A stretch of 64,000 nucleotides of DNA from an uncultured Anaerobiospirillum sp. (GTDB lineage: Bacteria > Pseudomonadota > Gammaproteobacteria > Enterobacterales > Succinivibrionaceae), in assembly GCA_944392765.1 (NCBI GenBank), contig CALXXU010000003.1, positions 1 through 64,000 on the forward strand, written 5' to 3'. The translations under genes and the position numbers were made by a program. Positions 55,461-63,938 of the stretch are shown here, one piece after another. Numbering within the stretch: position 1 is the first letter of the stretch; the number at the start of each line of letters is the position of its first letter. The notes below the pieces were generated by a model that saw only the letters and a list, made by a program, of their open reading frames with translations, did no database searches and was not told the origin of the DNA.

Positions 55461-55696
55461 ACGTCTTACCTTACACTGTGCTTAGCACCAAGCGGCTGAG
55501 CCCACCACAGCTCCCGCCTCACCATAAGGTGAAGCGCTAGAACCTAAGTTACGCTCTCCCCTCAGCACCATCGCAAAAAAAAAAATATGTCCAAACCAAA
55601 AACAAAAACCAAGCCGTACGCCAAGACCTACGGCCCCCAGCCGTACGCCGAAACGTACGACCCTAGCCGCACGCCGAAACGCACGGCCCCAGCCGC

Positions 55697-55862
55697 ACGC
55701 CTGAGCACGGCCCCAGCCCACGCCGAAACGCACGCCCCTAACCGCACACCGAAACGTACGGCCCTAACCGCACGCCTGAGCACGGCCCCAGCCCACACCG
55801 AAACGCACGCCCCTAACCGCACACCGAAACGTACGGCCCTAACCGCACGCCTGAGCACGGCC
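55697..55862. repeat. 75-nt tandem repeat with nested 26-nt subunits
   Basis: Units 55697-55771 and 55772-55846 are nearly identical, with a partial third at 55847-55862. Each holds two copies of a 26-nt subunit ACRCCGAAACGYACG.CCCTAACCGC; older diverged subunits lie at about 55640-55696. Because 75 is divisible by three, frames stay open on both strands, but no ribosome site supports coding. It is immediately downstream of rluB. Confidence 0.85.
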
Positions 55863-55883
55863 TCCAAAAGCAATTAACGGCGC

Positions 55884-57320
55884 CTACTTCTTGCCCCAGC
55901 GGCTGCTGCGACCACGTGCGCCACGGTTTGAGGACGAACCATTGCGGCCCCCCTCACGACCGCCCTCGCGGCCTCCTTCGCCCTTACTTGAGTACGAAAG
56001 CTTAAAGCCGCTCTTACGGCCGTAGGACTTGCCCACTGGCGTGACCTTTTCGTCACTGCGGCTGCCGCGACCGCGCTTGTTGTGGCTCTCCGCACGTTCG
56101 CCATTGGCGCGCCCGCCAGGGGTACGCTCAGGGCGCCCCTTAATGCGGCGCTTCTTATTTAAGCCTGCGCTGACCTTAAGTGGGGTCGTGGCGTACTCCT
56201 CAGGCTTTAAGGCTGGGAGCTGCGCCTTGGAGCGCAGTCTGTTGACCTCAGCAAGCGTCAGCTCACGGAACTGACCGGCGCTCATCTTAGGGTCGAGATC
56301 AAAGCCGGCGTAAGAAATACGAATCAGGCGGCTCACCTGCAAGCCCACGGCCTCCCACAGGCGACGAACCTCACGATTACGGCCCTCGCGCAGCGAGACA
56401 TGGAACCAGTGGTTGCGGTTATCACCACCACGATACTCAATCGAGTCAAACTTGCCGATGCCATCATCGAGCATCACGCCGGTACGCAGCTGCTCCAGCT
56501 GCTCTTCGGTCACGTCACCGTAGACGCGCACGGCGTACACACGCTCAATGCCAAAACGTGGGTGCATTAAGGCATGGGCTAAATCACCGTCAGTGGTGAA
56601 TAAGAGCAGGCCCGAGGTATTGAGGTCAAGACGGCCCACATTGATCCACTTGCCGATCTCAAGGCGTGGTAAGTGGTCAAAGACAGTTGGACGATTGCAT
56701 GGGTCGGACAGCGACGAAATCTCGCCCTCAGGCTTGTAGTACATGAGGCAGCGATTCTCGAGGCGGCGGCTTTGCGGCGAGTAGACAGTACGGCCGTCGA
56801 TCTTGACCGTAATCTGATCATCGTCCGTGCGGAAGCCTAGGTTGACCACGCGGCCATTAACCTCAACGCGCCCTGCTTCAATCAAGGTCTCGAGGGAGCG
56901 GCGCGAGCCGACACCGGCGTTGGCAAGTAATTTGTGCAGCTTGACGCCACTGACGTGCGGCTCGGCGGCCGTACCGTTGATGGCAGCTTCGACCTTAGCA
57001 CGCTCATTGCGCTTAGCGGCGTCAGCACGTGCCTTGGTCTTTTGCTCAGCGAGGGCACGCTCTACGGTGTAACCAGGAGGCAAAGCTCCGCCGACGCTCT
57101 CACGGCGTGGAGGGCGGGCCTGTGGCTTACGCCCGGGACGGCGCTCCTCACCGCGCCGTGGACGTGATGACGAAGCCTCACGCCAACGGGCACTCTCGCC
57201 GCCTTTACGGGCGCGCTCAGGCTTACCACGCCCAGAGTCTGCGCGCTCGGAGCGTGCTTTTAACGTCTTGCTAGGCTTCTCAGCCTTGCCCCAACGTCCC
57301 TTACTTGCCTTGTTTTGCAT
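55884..57320 (-). CDS. rluB: 23S rRNA pseudouridine synthase (RluB type) with basic extensions
   Basis: Predicted to modify U2605 of 23S rRNA. S4 RNA-binding domain (KLHKLLANAGVGSRRSLETLI, about 117-165) then the RsuA/RluB catalytic domain, with active-site Asp in NVGRLDLNTSGLLLFT (about 231) and LREGRNREVRRLWEAVG. About 110 N-terminal residues and about 110 C-terminal residues are Arg/Lys/Gly-rich and probably disordered (C-terminal EGGREGGREGG repeats), making 478 residues against 291 in E. coli. The start is chosen at MQNKAS with AAAGGA about 10 nt upstream; the longer open frame adds an unlikely 60 residues. RluE/RluF alternatives are less likely on motif order. Confidence 0.9.
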   Translation of the reverse strand: MQNKASKGRWGKAEKPSKTLKARSERADSGRGKPERARKGGESARWREASSSRPRRGEERRPGRKPQARPPRRESVGGALPPGYTVERALAEQKTKARADAAKRNERAKVEAAINGTAAEPHVSGVKLHKLLANAGVGSRRSLETLIEAGRVEVNGRVVNLGFRTDDDQITVKIDGRTVYSPQSRRLENRCLMYYKPEGEISSLSDPCNRPTVFDHLPRLEIGKWINVGRLDLNTSGLLLFTTDGDLAHALMHPRFGIERVYAVRVYGDVTEEQLEQLRTGVMLDDGIGKFDSIEYRGGDNRNHWFHVSLREGRNREVRRLWEAVGLQVSRLIRISYAGFDLDPKMSAGQFRELTLAEVNRLRSKAQLPALKPEEYATTPLKVSAGLNKKRRIKGRPERTPGGRANGERAESHNKRGRGSRSDEKVTPVGKSYGRKSGFKLSYSSKGEGGREGGREGGRNGSSSNRGARGRSSRWGKK

Positions 57321-57810
57321 TAACAAGAAATCCTTTTCGGCCAAAAAGTTCCACTTACGCGGCGGCAACCTCACGGTTGTCTCAAAACGCCCCAGGACCA
57401 TCCTAGGCAGCGCGTAAGCGTGGCGTAACTCAACAGCAAAGACTAGGCTCTGCCCTACGCCCAGAAAACAAAGAAGAAAACAAAAAAAAAAGAAACGCAA
57501 AAAAAACTCAAGCTCGCTTCGAGTTTAGCGCGCCCAGCTTAGCTTAAGCTCAGGGCATTTGAACTCACAGAGCAATGAGTTAGATCACGGCGGCATAGTG
57601 CCGGAAATTTCCGCATAGATATGGGAACAGTTTTGCAAGTTCTCATTATGCCATAGCCCCTTTGTCAAAATGTGCGCCAACAAAAAAATATCAGGTACAA
57701 TAACCACAGCACTAAGGGCAAGGACAAAAAGGAGCAATGGTTAGATCATGTCAGCTCAAGACAAGACTGACCGGTCTCATGCCCCGGATGGCTGGGGATA
57801 AGGGATTCTC
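57321..57810. other. divergent region between rluB and zapA
   Basis: 490 bp, AT-rich in the middle, without a supported gene. A TACAAT -10-like hexamer lies at about 57696 (plus) with no good -35. It presumably holds both promoters. No 6S RNA-like secondary structure was noted. Confidence 0.4.
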
Positions 57811-58107
57811 ATGGATAACGACGAGATCAAGACAGTAACTGTTTCGCTCTTAGGCGAAAGCTTTACTCTGCGCTGTCACAAGAGTCAGGCTGACTCGCTG
57901 CAGCGTGCAGTAGGCAAGATCCAAGAGATCACTTCCAAGATTTTACGAGACAACCCGAGCCTGACCCCACAGCAAGCAGCCATCATTGCCGCGATTGAAA
58001 GTCAAAGCCAGCTCCAGCGCTATTTAGACACCTCAACGCCGTTCCAAGAGCAGGCCCTGCAGCTCATCCACCGCATCAAGCGCAACCTCAACAGCCTCGA
58101 CTACTAA
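57811..58107 (+). CDS. zapA: cell division protein ZapA
   Basis: 98-residue FtsZ-ring-associated protein that bundles FtsZ filaments. The N-terminal globular part (VTVSLLGESFTLRCHKSQ) and C-terminal coiled coil follow the family. AAGGG lies 6 nt before the ATG. fau follows 106 bp downstream, the gammaproteobacterial order. In E. coli the ssrS (6S RNA) gene sits between them; here the gap is too short to hold it. The stop codon lies in a 13-nt tandem duplication. Confidence 0.92.
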   Translation: MDNDEIKTVTVSLLGESFTLRCHKSQADSLQRAVGKIQEITSKILRDNPSLTPQQAAIIAAIESQSQLQRYLDTSTPFQEQALQLIHRIKRNLNSLDY

Positions 58108-58128
58108 GCTCAACAACTAAGATCAACA
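58103..58128. repeat. 13-nt duplication spanning the zapA stop codon
   Basis: ACTAAGCTCAACA (58103-58115) and ACTAAGATCAACA (58116-58128). The first contains the zapA TAA. Confidence 0.75.
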
Positions 58129-58179
58129 ACAGCGCCGCAGCCAACTAAGGACGGCTCTGCTCTCAGTTAGCACTCACGC

Positions 58180-58185
58180 TATAAT
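58180..58185 (+). promoter_or_regulatory. TATAAT -10 element before fau
   Basis: Consensus -10 hexamer 29 nt before the fau start, with no matching -35 at 16-18 nt. It may be a weak or activated promoter within the zapA-fau gap. Confidence 0.35.
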
Positions 58186-58213
58186 GGCCCCCACTAAAAG
58201 TGAGGGTAAAGTT

Positions 58214-58825
58214 ATGGAGCAGCCAGTCAAAGAGTACAAAATCCGGCGCGCGGCGCAGCGCCAAGCCATTTTGCAACAGCGTAAGGCCCTGACCCAAGAA
58301 GAAGTGCAAGCGCTCTCGCAGCTGGTGTTAGACCGCGTCTTAAACCATCCCTATTTGCAGCAGCCCCGTCTGATTGCCTCCTACTTAAGCTGCTCGGGCG
58401 AGCTTGACACCATCACCCTCAACGAGCAACTCCAAAACAAGCAGCACCAACTGTGCTTACCGGTGATCTCGCCTACTGAGCGCGGCATCATGGACTTTCA
58501 CCGCTACCACAGCTTAGCTGAGCTCAGACCCAACAAATTCAACATCCCCGAGCCTCTCCCCAGCCAAGAAAGCCTAGTACCCCCACATGAGCTTGAGCTA
58601 GTGGTGGTGCCCTTAGTGGGATTTACCGGCAAGGGCGCGCGCCTTGGTATGGGCGGGGGCTATTACGATCGCATCTTAAAGCAGATCAGCCCGAACTGCC
58701 TGAAGCTCGGGCTCGCGTACGACTTTCAGCGCAATGATGAGATTGAGAGCAAGGACTGGGATGTGCCCTTAGATGAGATCATCACCCCGACCCAGCACTA
58801 CCACTTCACCACCACAAAGTACTAA
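58214..58825 (+). CDS. fau: 5-formyltetrahydrofolate cyclo-ligase family protein
   Basis: Converts 5-formyl-THF to 5,10-methenyl-THF with ATP. The C-terminal ATP-binding signature GKGARLGMGGGYYDR is at about 141-155, and VVVPLVGFTG precedes it. The N-terminal basic helix with RRAAQRQAILQQRKAL is typical. 203 residues. GAGGG lies 7 nt before the ATG; an ATG ten codons upstream is in frame but overlaps the -10 element. Partner gene zapA is upstream. Confidence 0.93.
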   Translation: MEQPVKEYKIRRAAQRQAILQQRKALTQEEVQALSQLVLDRVLNHPYLQQPRLIASYLSCSGELDTITLNEQLQNKQHQLCLPVISPTERGIMDFHRYHSLAELRPNKFNIPEPLPSQESLVPPHELELVVVPLVGFTGKGARLGMGGGYYDRILKQISPNCLKLGLAYDFQRNDEIESKDWDVPLDEIITPTQHYHFTTTKY

Positions 58826-58837
58826 GCCCTAAAACGA

Positions 58838-58858
58838 CAAAAGGAGCCAATGGCTCCT
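58838..58858 (-). terminator. terminator of the glmM-secG transcript
   Basis: Stem AGGAGCCA/TGGCTCCT with a 1-nt loop (effective 7-bp stem, 3-nt loop), followed on the minus strand by TTTTGTCGTTTT. Confidence 0.7.
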
Positions 58859-58919
58859 CATGTGACCTAAGCACAGCGGCACTGACGTGCCGCTTGCTGC
58901 TATGTCGAGTGGAACTGAG

Positions 58920-59606
58920 TTACTCAGCCGACTCAGTGTCAGCTGCACCTTCCTCAGCGGCAGCGTCCTCAGCTACAGCCGAATCCTCAGCTGCAACCTC
59001 ATCAGCACTTGCTTCATCAGCTGCGGCATCAGCACTAGCCTCGTCGGCAGCGGCGTCCTCAGCAGCTACAGCCTCGTCAGCAGCAGCCTCATCAGCAGTC
59101 TCGGAGCTGGCAGCCTCAGCGGCGGTTGCGCTCTCATCAGCGGCAACAACTTCATCAGTAGCAGCTTCATCAGTTACAGCTGGAACATCAGTGGATTCTA
59201 AAGCAGGAACATCCGAAGCAGCCTCAGTCGAGGTGCTCTCTAAGGCTGGAACCTCCGAGGTGGTGTTTAATACAGGAACGTCACTGTCTAAGCTTGGAAC
59301 ATCCTCAGGAGCTGGTTGCGATACACTTTGCTCCTCAGCGGCACCAATGTTAGTAAAGCCACTGGTCTCATTTGGGGTCTGCTTTTGTAAGTAGCCGATA
59401 AAGAGGCACAGACCAAAGAAGACTAAGGCTAAGGTCCAAGTGGAGCGCGTTAAGAAGTTACCAGAGCCAACCGCACCGAAGACGGTAGCCGAAGCGCCCG
59501 CACCAAAGGAGGCGCCCATACCAGCACCCTTACCTTGTTGCACTAGGATCAAAGCTACGATAGCAATAGAAACTAACAGCAGTAAAACAATGACAATCTC
59601 GTACAT
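58920..59606 (-). CDS. secG: protein translocase subunit SecG with long acidic tail
   Basis: Sec translocon subunit. The first 75 residues are normal SecG: membrane helix (about 4-24), LVQQGKGAGMGASFGAGAS and GSGNFLTRSTW, second helix (about 51-72). About 150 further residues are Ala/Glu/Asp/Ser/Val-rich with degenerate ADEAAADE and DVPALEST repeats, strongly acidic and probably disordered; E. coli SecG has 110 residues in total. The start is ATG (MYEIV); a TTG four codons upstream is in frame. It follows glmM as in relatives. The tail lies on the cytoplasmic or periplasmic face depending on SecG topology. Confidence 0.9.
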   Translation of the reverse strand: MYEIVIVLLLLVSIAIVALILVQQGKGAGMGASFGAGASATVFGAVGSGNFLTRSTWTLALVFFGLCLFIGYLQKQTPNETSGFTNIGAAEEQSVSQPAPEDVPSLDSDVPVLNTTSEVPALESTSTEAASDVPALESTDVPAVTDEAATDEVVAADESATAAEAASSETADEAAADEAVAAEDAAADEASADAAADEASADEVAAEDSAVAEDAAAEEGAADTESAE

Positions 59607-59977
59607 AGCGAAAACCAAAACCCAAGACGGACAATTTTAGCTGTGCAATGATACCCACCCCCGGCCCAATCAGCAAGCCCTGTGCGCTGCGTCACGGAAT
59701 TAATTCGGAGATCAGGCCCAAAAGACAAAGCCCCAACAGAGGCTCTGTCATGGCTCAGAAGGCTCGCCCCTCCGGGGCGAAAAAGCACACTTACGCGGTT
59801 TTAGCTATTGAAGCTCAGCACCTAAGCGGTGGGCAGGCCGCTACAGCAAGCAGGCCGCTCAGTCCGCTGCTGCACGCCGCTGCAGCATGCCGACCATTGC
59901 AGTCACTACTGACGTAGCTTCAGCCTAGCGCGCGCAAACACCCGGCTCCTTACTTGAGCTTACTGGAAGCTTTGTGT
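59607..59977. other. glmM-secG spacer
   Basis: 371 bp without a supported gene. A perfect hairpin CGCCCC-TCC-GGGGCG lies at 59765-59779 and an imperfect GACAAAGCC/GGCTCTGTC at about 59722-59746. The leuU tRNA found after secG in E. coli is not present here or elsewhere in the window. Confidence 0.4.
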
Positions 59978-61333
59978 TTAGGCTTCTTCAGCTTGCTGGC
60001 GAATGCAGTCGGCCAGACGTGCGGCATACTGACGGACCACACTGCGATCTTGGCCTTCTACCATTACGCGGATTAATGGCTCGGTACCGCTCTTGCGGAT
60101 TAAGACACGGCCGGTCTCACCTAACTCAGCTTCGACCGCACGGATCTCTTGCTTAACCTTTTCATCGCTCAAAGCATCGAAACCGGCGTTGACGCGGACA
60201 TTGACCAGCTCTTGTGGGAACATCTCCAGATCGGAGACCAGCTCAGTTAAATTCTTGCCCTGGCGCAAGGAAGCCTTTAATACCTGCAGCGCCGAGATAA
60301 TGCCATCACCGGTGGAGGTGTAATCAAGGCAAATGACGTGGCCACTGTTCTCGCCGCCTAAACGCCAATTGCGCTTTAACAGCTCTTCCATCACATAGCG
60401 GTCGCCCACCGCCGAGCGGCAGAACTCAATACCCTTGCGCTTTAAGGCCAACTCAAAGCCCAAGTTGGACATCAAGGTACCGACTACACCGCCGCCTAAG
60501 CGTCCACGCTCCATGCGATCGCAGGCGATGATATAGAGCACGGCATCACCGTCCAAGATGTGGCCATGGCGATCGACCATCATGACGCGATCACCGTCGC
60601 CATCAAAGGCGATACCCAAGTCGGCCTTAGAGGCGAGCACACGCTCAACCAAGGCCTCAGGATGGGTCGAGCCCACGCCATCGTTGATGTTAATGCCATT
60701 AGGAGCCGTACCGATGCAGGTAACGTTAGCGCCGAGCTCACGGAATACGAGCGGAGCCACGTGGTAAGTTGCGCCATGAGCGCAATCGAGCACCACAGAA
60801 AGGCCTTCCAGACTCATATGGGTATCGAAGGTCGACTTGCAGAACTCGACGTAGCGACCAGGGGCATCGTTTTGACGGAAAGCACGGCCAAAGAGCGATG
60901 GCTCGACACAGGAGATCTCATGCTCAAGGGCCTCTTCGATCGCTAACTCAACCTCATCAGGCAGCTTAGTACCCTCGCGCGAAAAGAACTTGATGCCGTT
61001 ATCGTAGTAAGGATTGTGCGAGGCCGAGATCACCACGCCTAAATCAGCGCGGAAGGCCTTGGTGAGGTAAGACACAGCTGGGGTTGGCATTGGGCCTAAC
61101 AGCACGGTGGAAACACCAGCGGCGCTAAAGCCAGCCTCTAAGGCCGCCTCTAACATATAGCCCGACAGGCGGGTATCCTTGCCGATGATGACGCGGCCTT
61201 GGTCATGCTTTAACAGCACCTTACCGGCGGCCATACCCAGACGCATCGCGAAATCAGGAGAGATTGGAAACTGACCGACGCGCCCACGGACACCATCAGT
61301 ACCAAAATACTTGCGCTTAATCGAAGCTTGCAT
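59978..61333 (-). CDS. glmM: phosphoglucosamine mutase
   Basis: Interconverts glucosamine-6-phosphate and glucosamine-1-phosphate for UDP-GlcNAc synthesis. [13 protein letters not shown] at the N-terminus, phosphoserine loop [16 protein letters not shown] (Ser about 104), metal loop DGDGDRVMM (about 245), GENSGHVI, and C-terminal [16 protein letters not shown]. 451 residues against 445 in E. coli. The start is chosen at [11 protein letters not shown] with AAGGTG 4 nt upstream; the open frame continues 109 codons into the terminator region and is not credible. Confidence 0.96.
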   Translation of the reverse strand: MQASIKRKYFGTDGVRGRVGQFPISPDFAMRLGMAAGKVLLKHDQGRVIIGKDTRLSGYMLEAALEAGFSAAGVSTVLLGPMPTPAVSYLTKAFRADLGVVISASHNPYYDNGIKFFSREGTKLPDEVELAIEEALEHEISCVEPSLFGRAFRQNDAPGRYVEFCKSTFDTHMSLEGLSVVLDCAHGATYHVAPLVFRELGANVTCIGTAPNGININDGVGSTHPEALVERVLASKADLGIAFDGDGDRVMMVDRHGHILDGDAVLYIIACDRMERGRLGGGVVGTLMSNLGFELALKRKGIEFCRSAVGDRYVMEELLKRNWRLGGENSGHVICLDYTSTGDGIISALQVLKASLRQGKNLTELVSDLEMFPQELVNVRVNAGFDALSDEKVKQEIRAVEAELGETGRVLIRKSGTEPLIRVMVEGQDRSVVRQYAARLADCIRQQAEEA

Positions 61334-61425
61334 ACCACACCTTACTAACAGACAGCACAAAAAGCACGCTGCACGAAAACCTGCAAGGATTTTACACCAC
61401 AAACACCAGGCAAAACCCAGCGCCC

Positions 61426-61462
61426 AAAAACAACAAAGCCTGATCAGCACAGCGATCAGGCT
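61426..61462 (-). terminator. terminator between folP-like gene and glmM
   Basis: A 9-bp stem AGCCTGATC/GATCAGGCT (61437-61462) followed on the minus strand by TTGTTGTTTTT. It uncouples glmM from the upstream gene. A perfect 18-bp palindrome AGAGCTAAGCTTAGCTCT (61502-61519) lies just before it. Confidence 0.85.
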
Positions 61463-61574
61463 CCGTCCAGCAAGAAACAAGAAAAAGAGGCGCTCACCGA
61501 TAGAGCTAAGCTTAGCTCTCAATACGCACGGACTGTAAGTGCAGACCTCGAGCGGTACGCCCTCCAGTGCAAGG

Positions 61575-62471
61575 CTAATCCTTAGCTTTGAGACCCTTCT
61601 TCTTAGCCAAGCGGCGAATGGTCTTACCAATAGCACGCGTGAGCTTGAATGGGCGGGCACTGCGGTTTAAGGCATGCCAGGTATCAAGGCCCAAAGCTAG
61701 GTCATAGACGCACTTGGTGCGAATCAGGCGTACGCCCTGCTGCTCTAAGAACAGAGCCACCGTAGTGACAATGGCTGGTTCTTGGGTCAGATTGCGGTTG
61801 GCGCCTTCGATGGTATCAGCATCATTATTTAAACCCACCGCTCGTGGCAACTCGCAGCTTAACGGCAGGCCGAAGCTCGTGAGCGACTTAAAGCGGCCCA
61901 TCATCTTGAGGCGGTATTCCATCGAGGTGTTAACGCTGATCATGGGATCTAAGATCAAGCGACGGCGCTCAATCTTGGCATTGAGGCAGGCATCGATGCG
62001 CTCGTAAAAGAACTCGGACACGGTACCGCACGGATCGGTGCCATCGTTCTCGGCAAACTGCACAGTCTGGTCATAGAGCAGGCAAATGGCGCAATCAAGC
62101 GAAGCTGCCATCTCCAAGGCACCAGGGGCACGCAGCGCCAGTGGATCGACCACGATCTTAGCTCCGGCCTCCACTGCCGCCTTCATCACGGCAGGCGAGG
62201 AGGTATAGACCGCCGGAATCGGCAGCTCGGGATCAGAGCCCAACGCCGCGATTGCGTCGCACACGATGTTGCTTGCGACTTCATCGGACACCGGATTAGG
62301 GGCAAACTTCCCCACACTGAACTCAATAAAGGTCGCGCCACTTTCAGCAAAGTCGCTCGCGCGCGCCACGATCTCATCTGCGCTCAAGTGCACAGTCGGA
62401 TCTAAATCCAAGGTGCCCATAATCTCAGTATGGGACAGATCAAGATAGGGATCTCTGAAATGAAGCTCCAC
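61575..62471 (-). CDS. dihydropteroate-synthase-like protein, diverged at conserved motifs
   Basis: Occupies the folP slot upstream of glmM and keeps the DHPS layout: [16 protein letters not shown] near the N-terminus, [49 protein letters not shown] and RRLILDPM. But positions nearly invariant in DHPS differ: NVTPDSFSDGG is [21 protein letters not shown] is [14 protein letters not shown] is VYTS, DPGFGFGK is DPMISVNTS, the SRKS segment is LPRAVG, and the final R-H-D is RTKCVYD. Pterin and pABA binding are therefore doubtful. The start is GTG with AAGGAG at 6 nt; 298 residues, intact. It may be a pseudoenzyme or have changed substrate. Confidence 0.75.
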   Translation of the reverse strand: MELHFRDPYLDLSHTEIMGTLDLDPTVHLSADEIVARASDFAESGATFIEFSVGKFAPNPVSDEVASNIVCDAIAALGSDPELPIPAVYTSSPAVMKAAVEAGAKIVVDPLALRAPGALEMAASLDCAICLLYDQTVQFAENDGTDPCGTVSEFFYERIDACLNAKIERRRLILDPMISVNTSMEYRLKMMGRFKSLTSFGLPLSCELPRAVGLNNDADTIEGANRNLTQEPAIVTTVALFLEQQGVRLIRTKCVYDLALGLDTWHALNRSARPFKLTRAIGKTIRRLAKKKGLKAKD

Positions 62472-62498
62472 CGCGCACTCCTTAGCACTGGGTAATAA

Positions 62499-62546
62499 CC
62501 CTAGGCATAACTCTAAGCATGACTCTAGGCCTGACCCTAGGCTCAT
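62499..62546. repeat. 12-nt tandem repeat, four units
   Basis: Units 62499-62510, 62511-62522, 62523-62534 and 62535-62546, consensus CTCTAGGCATGA, lying just upstream of the folP-like gene's ribosome site. Confidence 0.75.
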
Positions 62547-63245
62547 CACAACGGGATCACAAAAAAGGATCTCAAAAGGGCTCACCCCAACCAAACATTG
62601 AGCTCAGCCCATTGAGCTAGCTCATTATAGCGGTGCTGCATTGAGGCAAGCTTAGTGCCACCAAAATACGCGCACCAACTCCGATCTTACGCGCACCGCC
62701 CCAAGCTATCTGGGACAAGCTTCAAACTTTGACCACCCGCCCGCACAAACCCAAGCGCACCAAAGCGCCCTTATCCCACCCAACCCCAAAGGAAGAAAAC
62801 AAGCACGCTCCATCTTTCTGGGGGCGGCCCCAACAGCTCTCTCCCATCTGCTCGCAGCACTGGATTTGCTCTGCCCGGCGTATGCAAACAGCACTCAAAC
62901 TATCGAGCAAGTCCGCGCACGACTCAATCCGCCAGAAGCGTAGGCCCGACCACAGGCTTCAAGCAGTTACATTACACTAATAAACATCCTTATCTAAATA
63001 GGTGCAAAAAGAAAAAAAGCTTATTTTAACAATAGCTACATCACTATAACTGACAGTGCAGCTGTGTCTCTGACCGAATTTGCTCAAATCAGCGCTGCAG
63101 TATCAGGCTGAAATGATCCCGCATTAAAGCCCATAGCGCAAGCAACGGTCACCAGTGAGAAAACACCAGAACTTGGGATACGCAAGTGCGCTCGGACCAA
63201 GCAGGCAAAGCTGCAAAAAGCGCAAACGATGATCAGGAGTTCGAG
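62547..63245. other. 700-bp divergent intergenic region
   Basis: No gene is supported; several short open frames lack ribosome sites. An AT-rich patch at about 62970-63050 probably holds promoter elements for the small exported genes downstream. Confidence 0.4.
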
Positions 63246-63500
63246 ATGAAGTTACGTCGACTGACCTTAGCACTTGCTGCCGCACTAGCAGCTAGCGCCT
63301 TAAGCACTGCCATATGCGCAGCTCCAGCCCTACCAGATGGCATGGGCGGCTACTACAACGACGATGGCCACTACGCTTCCGATGGTATGGGTGGCTACTT
63401 CACTCCTGATGGCGACCGCATGATGTCCGACGGCGGTGGCGGCTACTACACCAAAGATGGCCATATCAACTCCAACGATTACGACTACGACTTCTACTAA
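63246..63500 (+). CDS. small exported protein with three Gly/Tyr/Asp repeats
   Basis: 84 residues. Signal peptide (MKLRR, Ala/Leu core, cleavage near CAA about residue 26), then three tandem 15-16-residue repeats of the pattern DGxGGYYxxDGxxxS (starting about residues 31, 46 and 62) and an acidic Asp/Tyr tail (NDYDYDFY). AGGAG lies 6 nt before the chosen ATG; 20 upstream codons are open but precede the signal peptide. The repeats suggest a metal- or polysaccharide-binding or structural secreted peptide, but no family is recognised. Another small exported gene follows 60 nt later. Confidence 0.7.
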   Translation: MKLRRLTLALAAALAASALSTAICAAPALPDGMGGYYNDDGHYASDGMGGYFTPDGDRMMSDGGGGYYTKDGHINSNDYDYDFY

Positions 63501-63560
63501 GCAGCGCAGTACCGTATTAAGAAAAACACATCCGCAACCAATGAAGCGCCCCTATTCATT

Positions 63561-63938
63561 ATGAATACCCTATTAAAGTATTTAGCAGCACTGCTCTGTG
63601 TCGCTTCCGTATCAACAGCTTATGCCGATTACGACCCAATCAACGGTACCTATACCGGCTGCGCTACTTATCAACGGGCTGATGGCTCTTGGTCGAAAAA
63701 TTACAAAGTTAAAGGGCGCATTGTTAAGGGAGCAGATCTTATTACTTTTGCTCAACAAAAAGGCTACTCAATCAAGTACTCCAATGATTCTTATTATTAT
63801 GTAATCGCTTGGAAAAATGGCGGATACTCGGCTCTAGCTCTTGGTAACACAGACAGTATGCCAAAGTCCAATCAAACAACTAAAGATCAAAGCGGCAAGA
63901 TCTGGCAGATTAAAGACGGCTGGAATTTCTGCAATTAA
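63561..63938 (+). CDS. small exported protein of unknown function (125 aa)
   Basis: Signal peptide (MNTLLKYLAALLCVASVSTAYA, cleavage after residue 22), then a Tyr/Lys/Asn-rich mature chain with two Cys (GCATY near residue 34 and NFCN at the end) that could form one disulfide. No family is recognised. It is more AT-rich than most of the window, suggesting acquisition. No clear Shine-Dalgarno. It may be co-transcribed with the Gly/Tyr repeat gene upstream. Confidence 0.6.
   Translation: MNTLLKYLAALLCVASVSTAYADYDPINGTYTGCATYQRADGSWSKNYKVKGRIVKGADLITFAQQKGYSIKYSNDSYYYVIAWKNGGYSALALGNTDSMPKSNQTTKDQSGKIWQIKDGWNFCN

Noticed and set aside
55587..55877. 96-codon plus-strand frame with 25-residue repeats
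   Set aside because: It starts right after a poly-A run without a ribosome site; the opposite strand is equally open because the repeat unit is a multiple of three. Treated as a DNA repeat.
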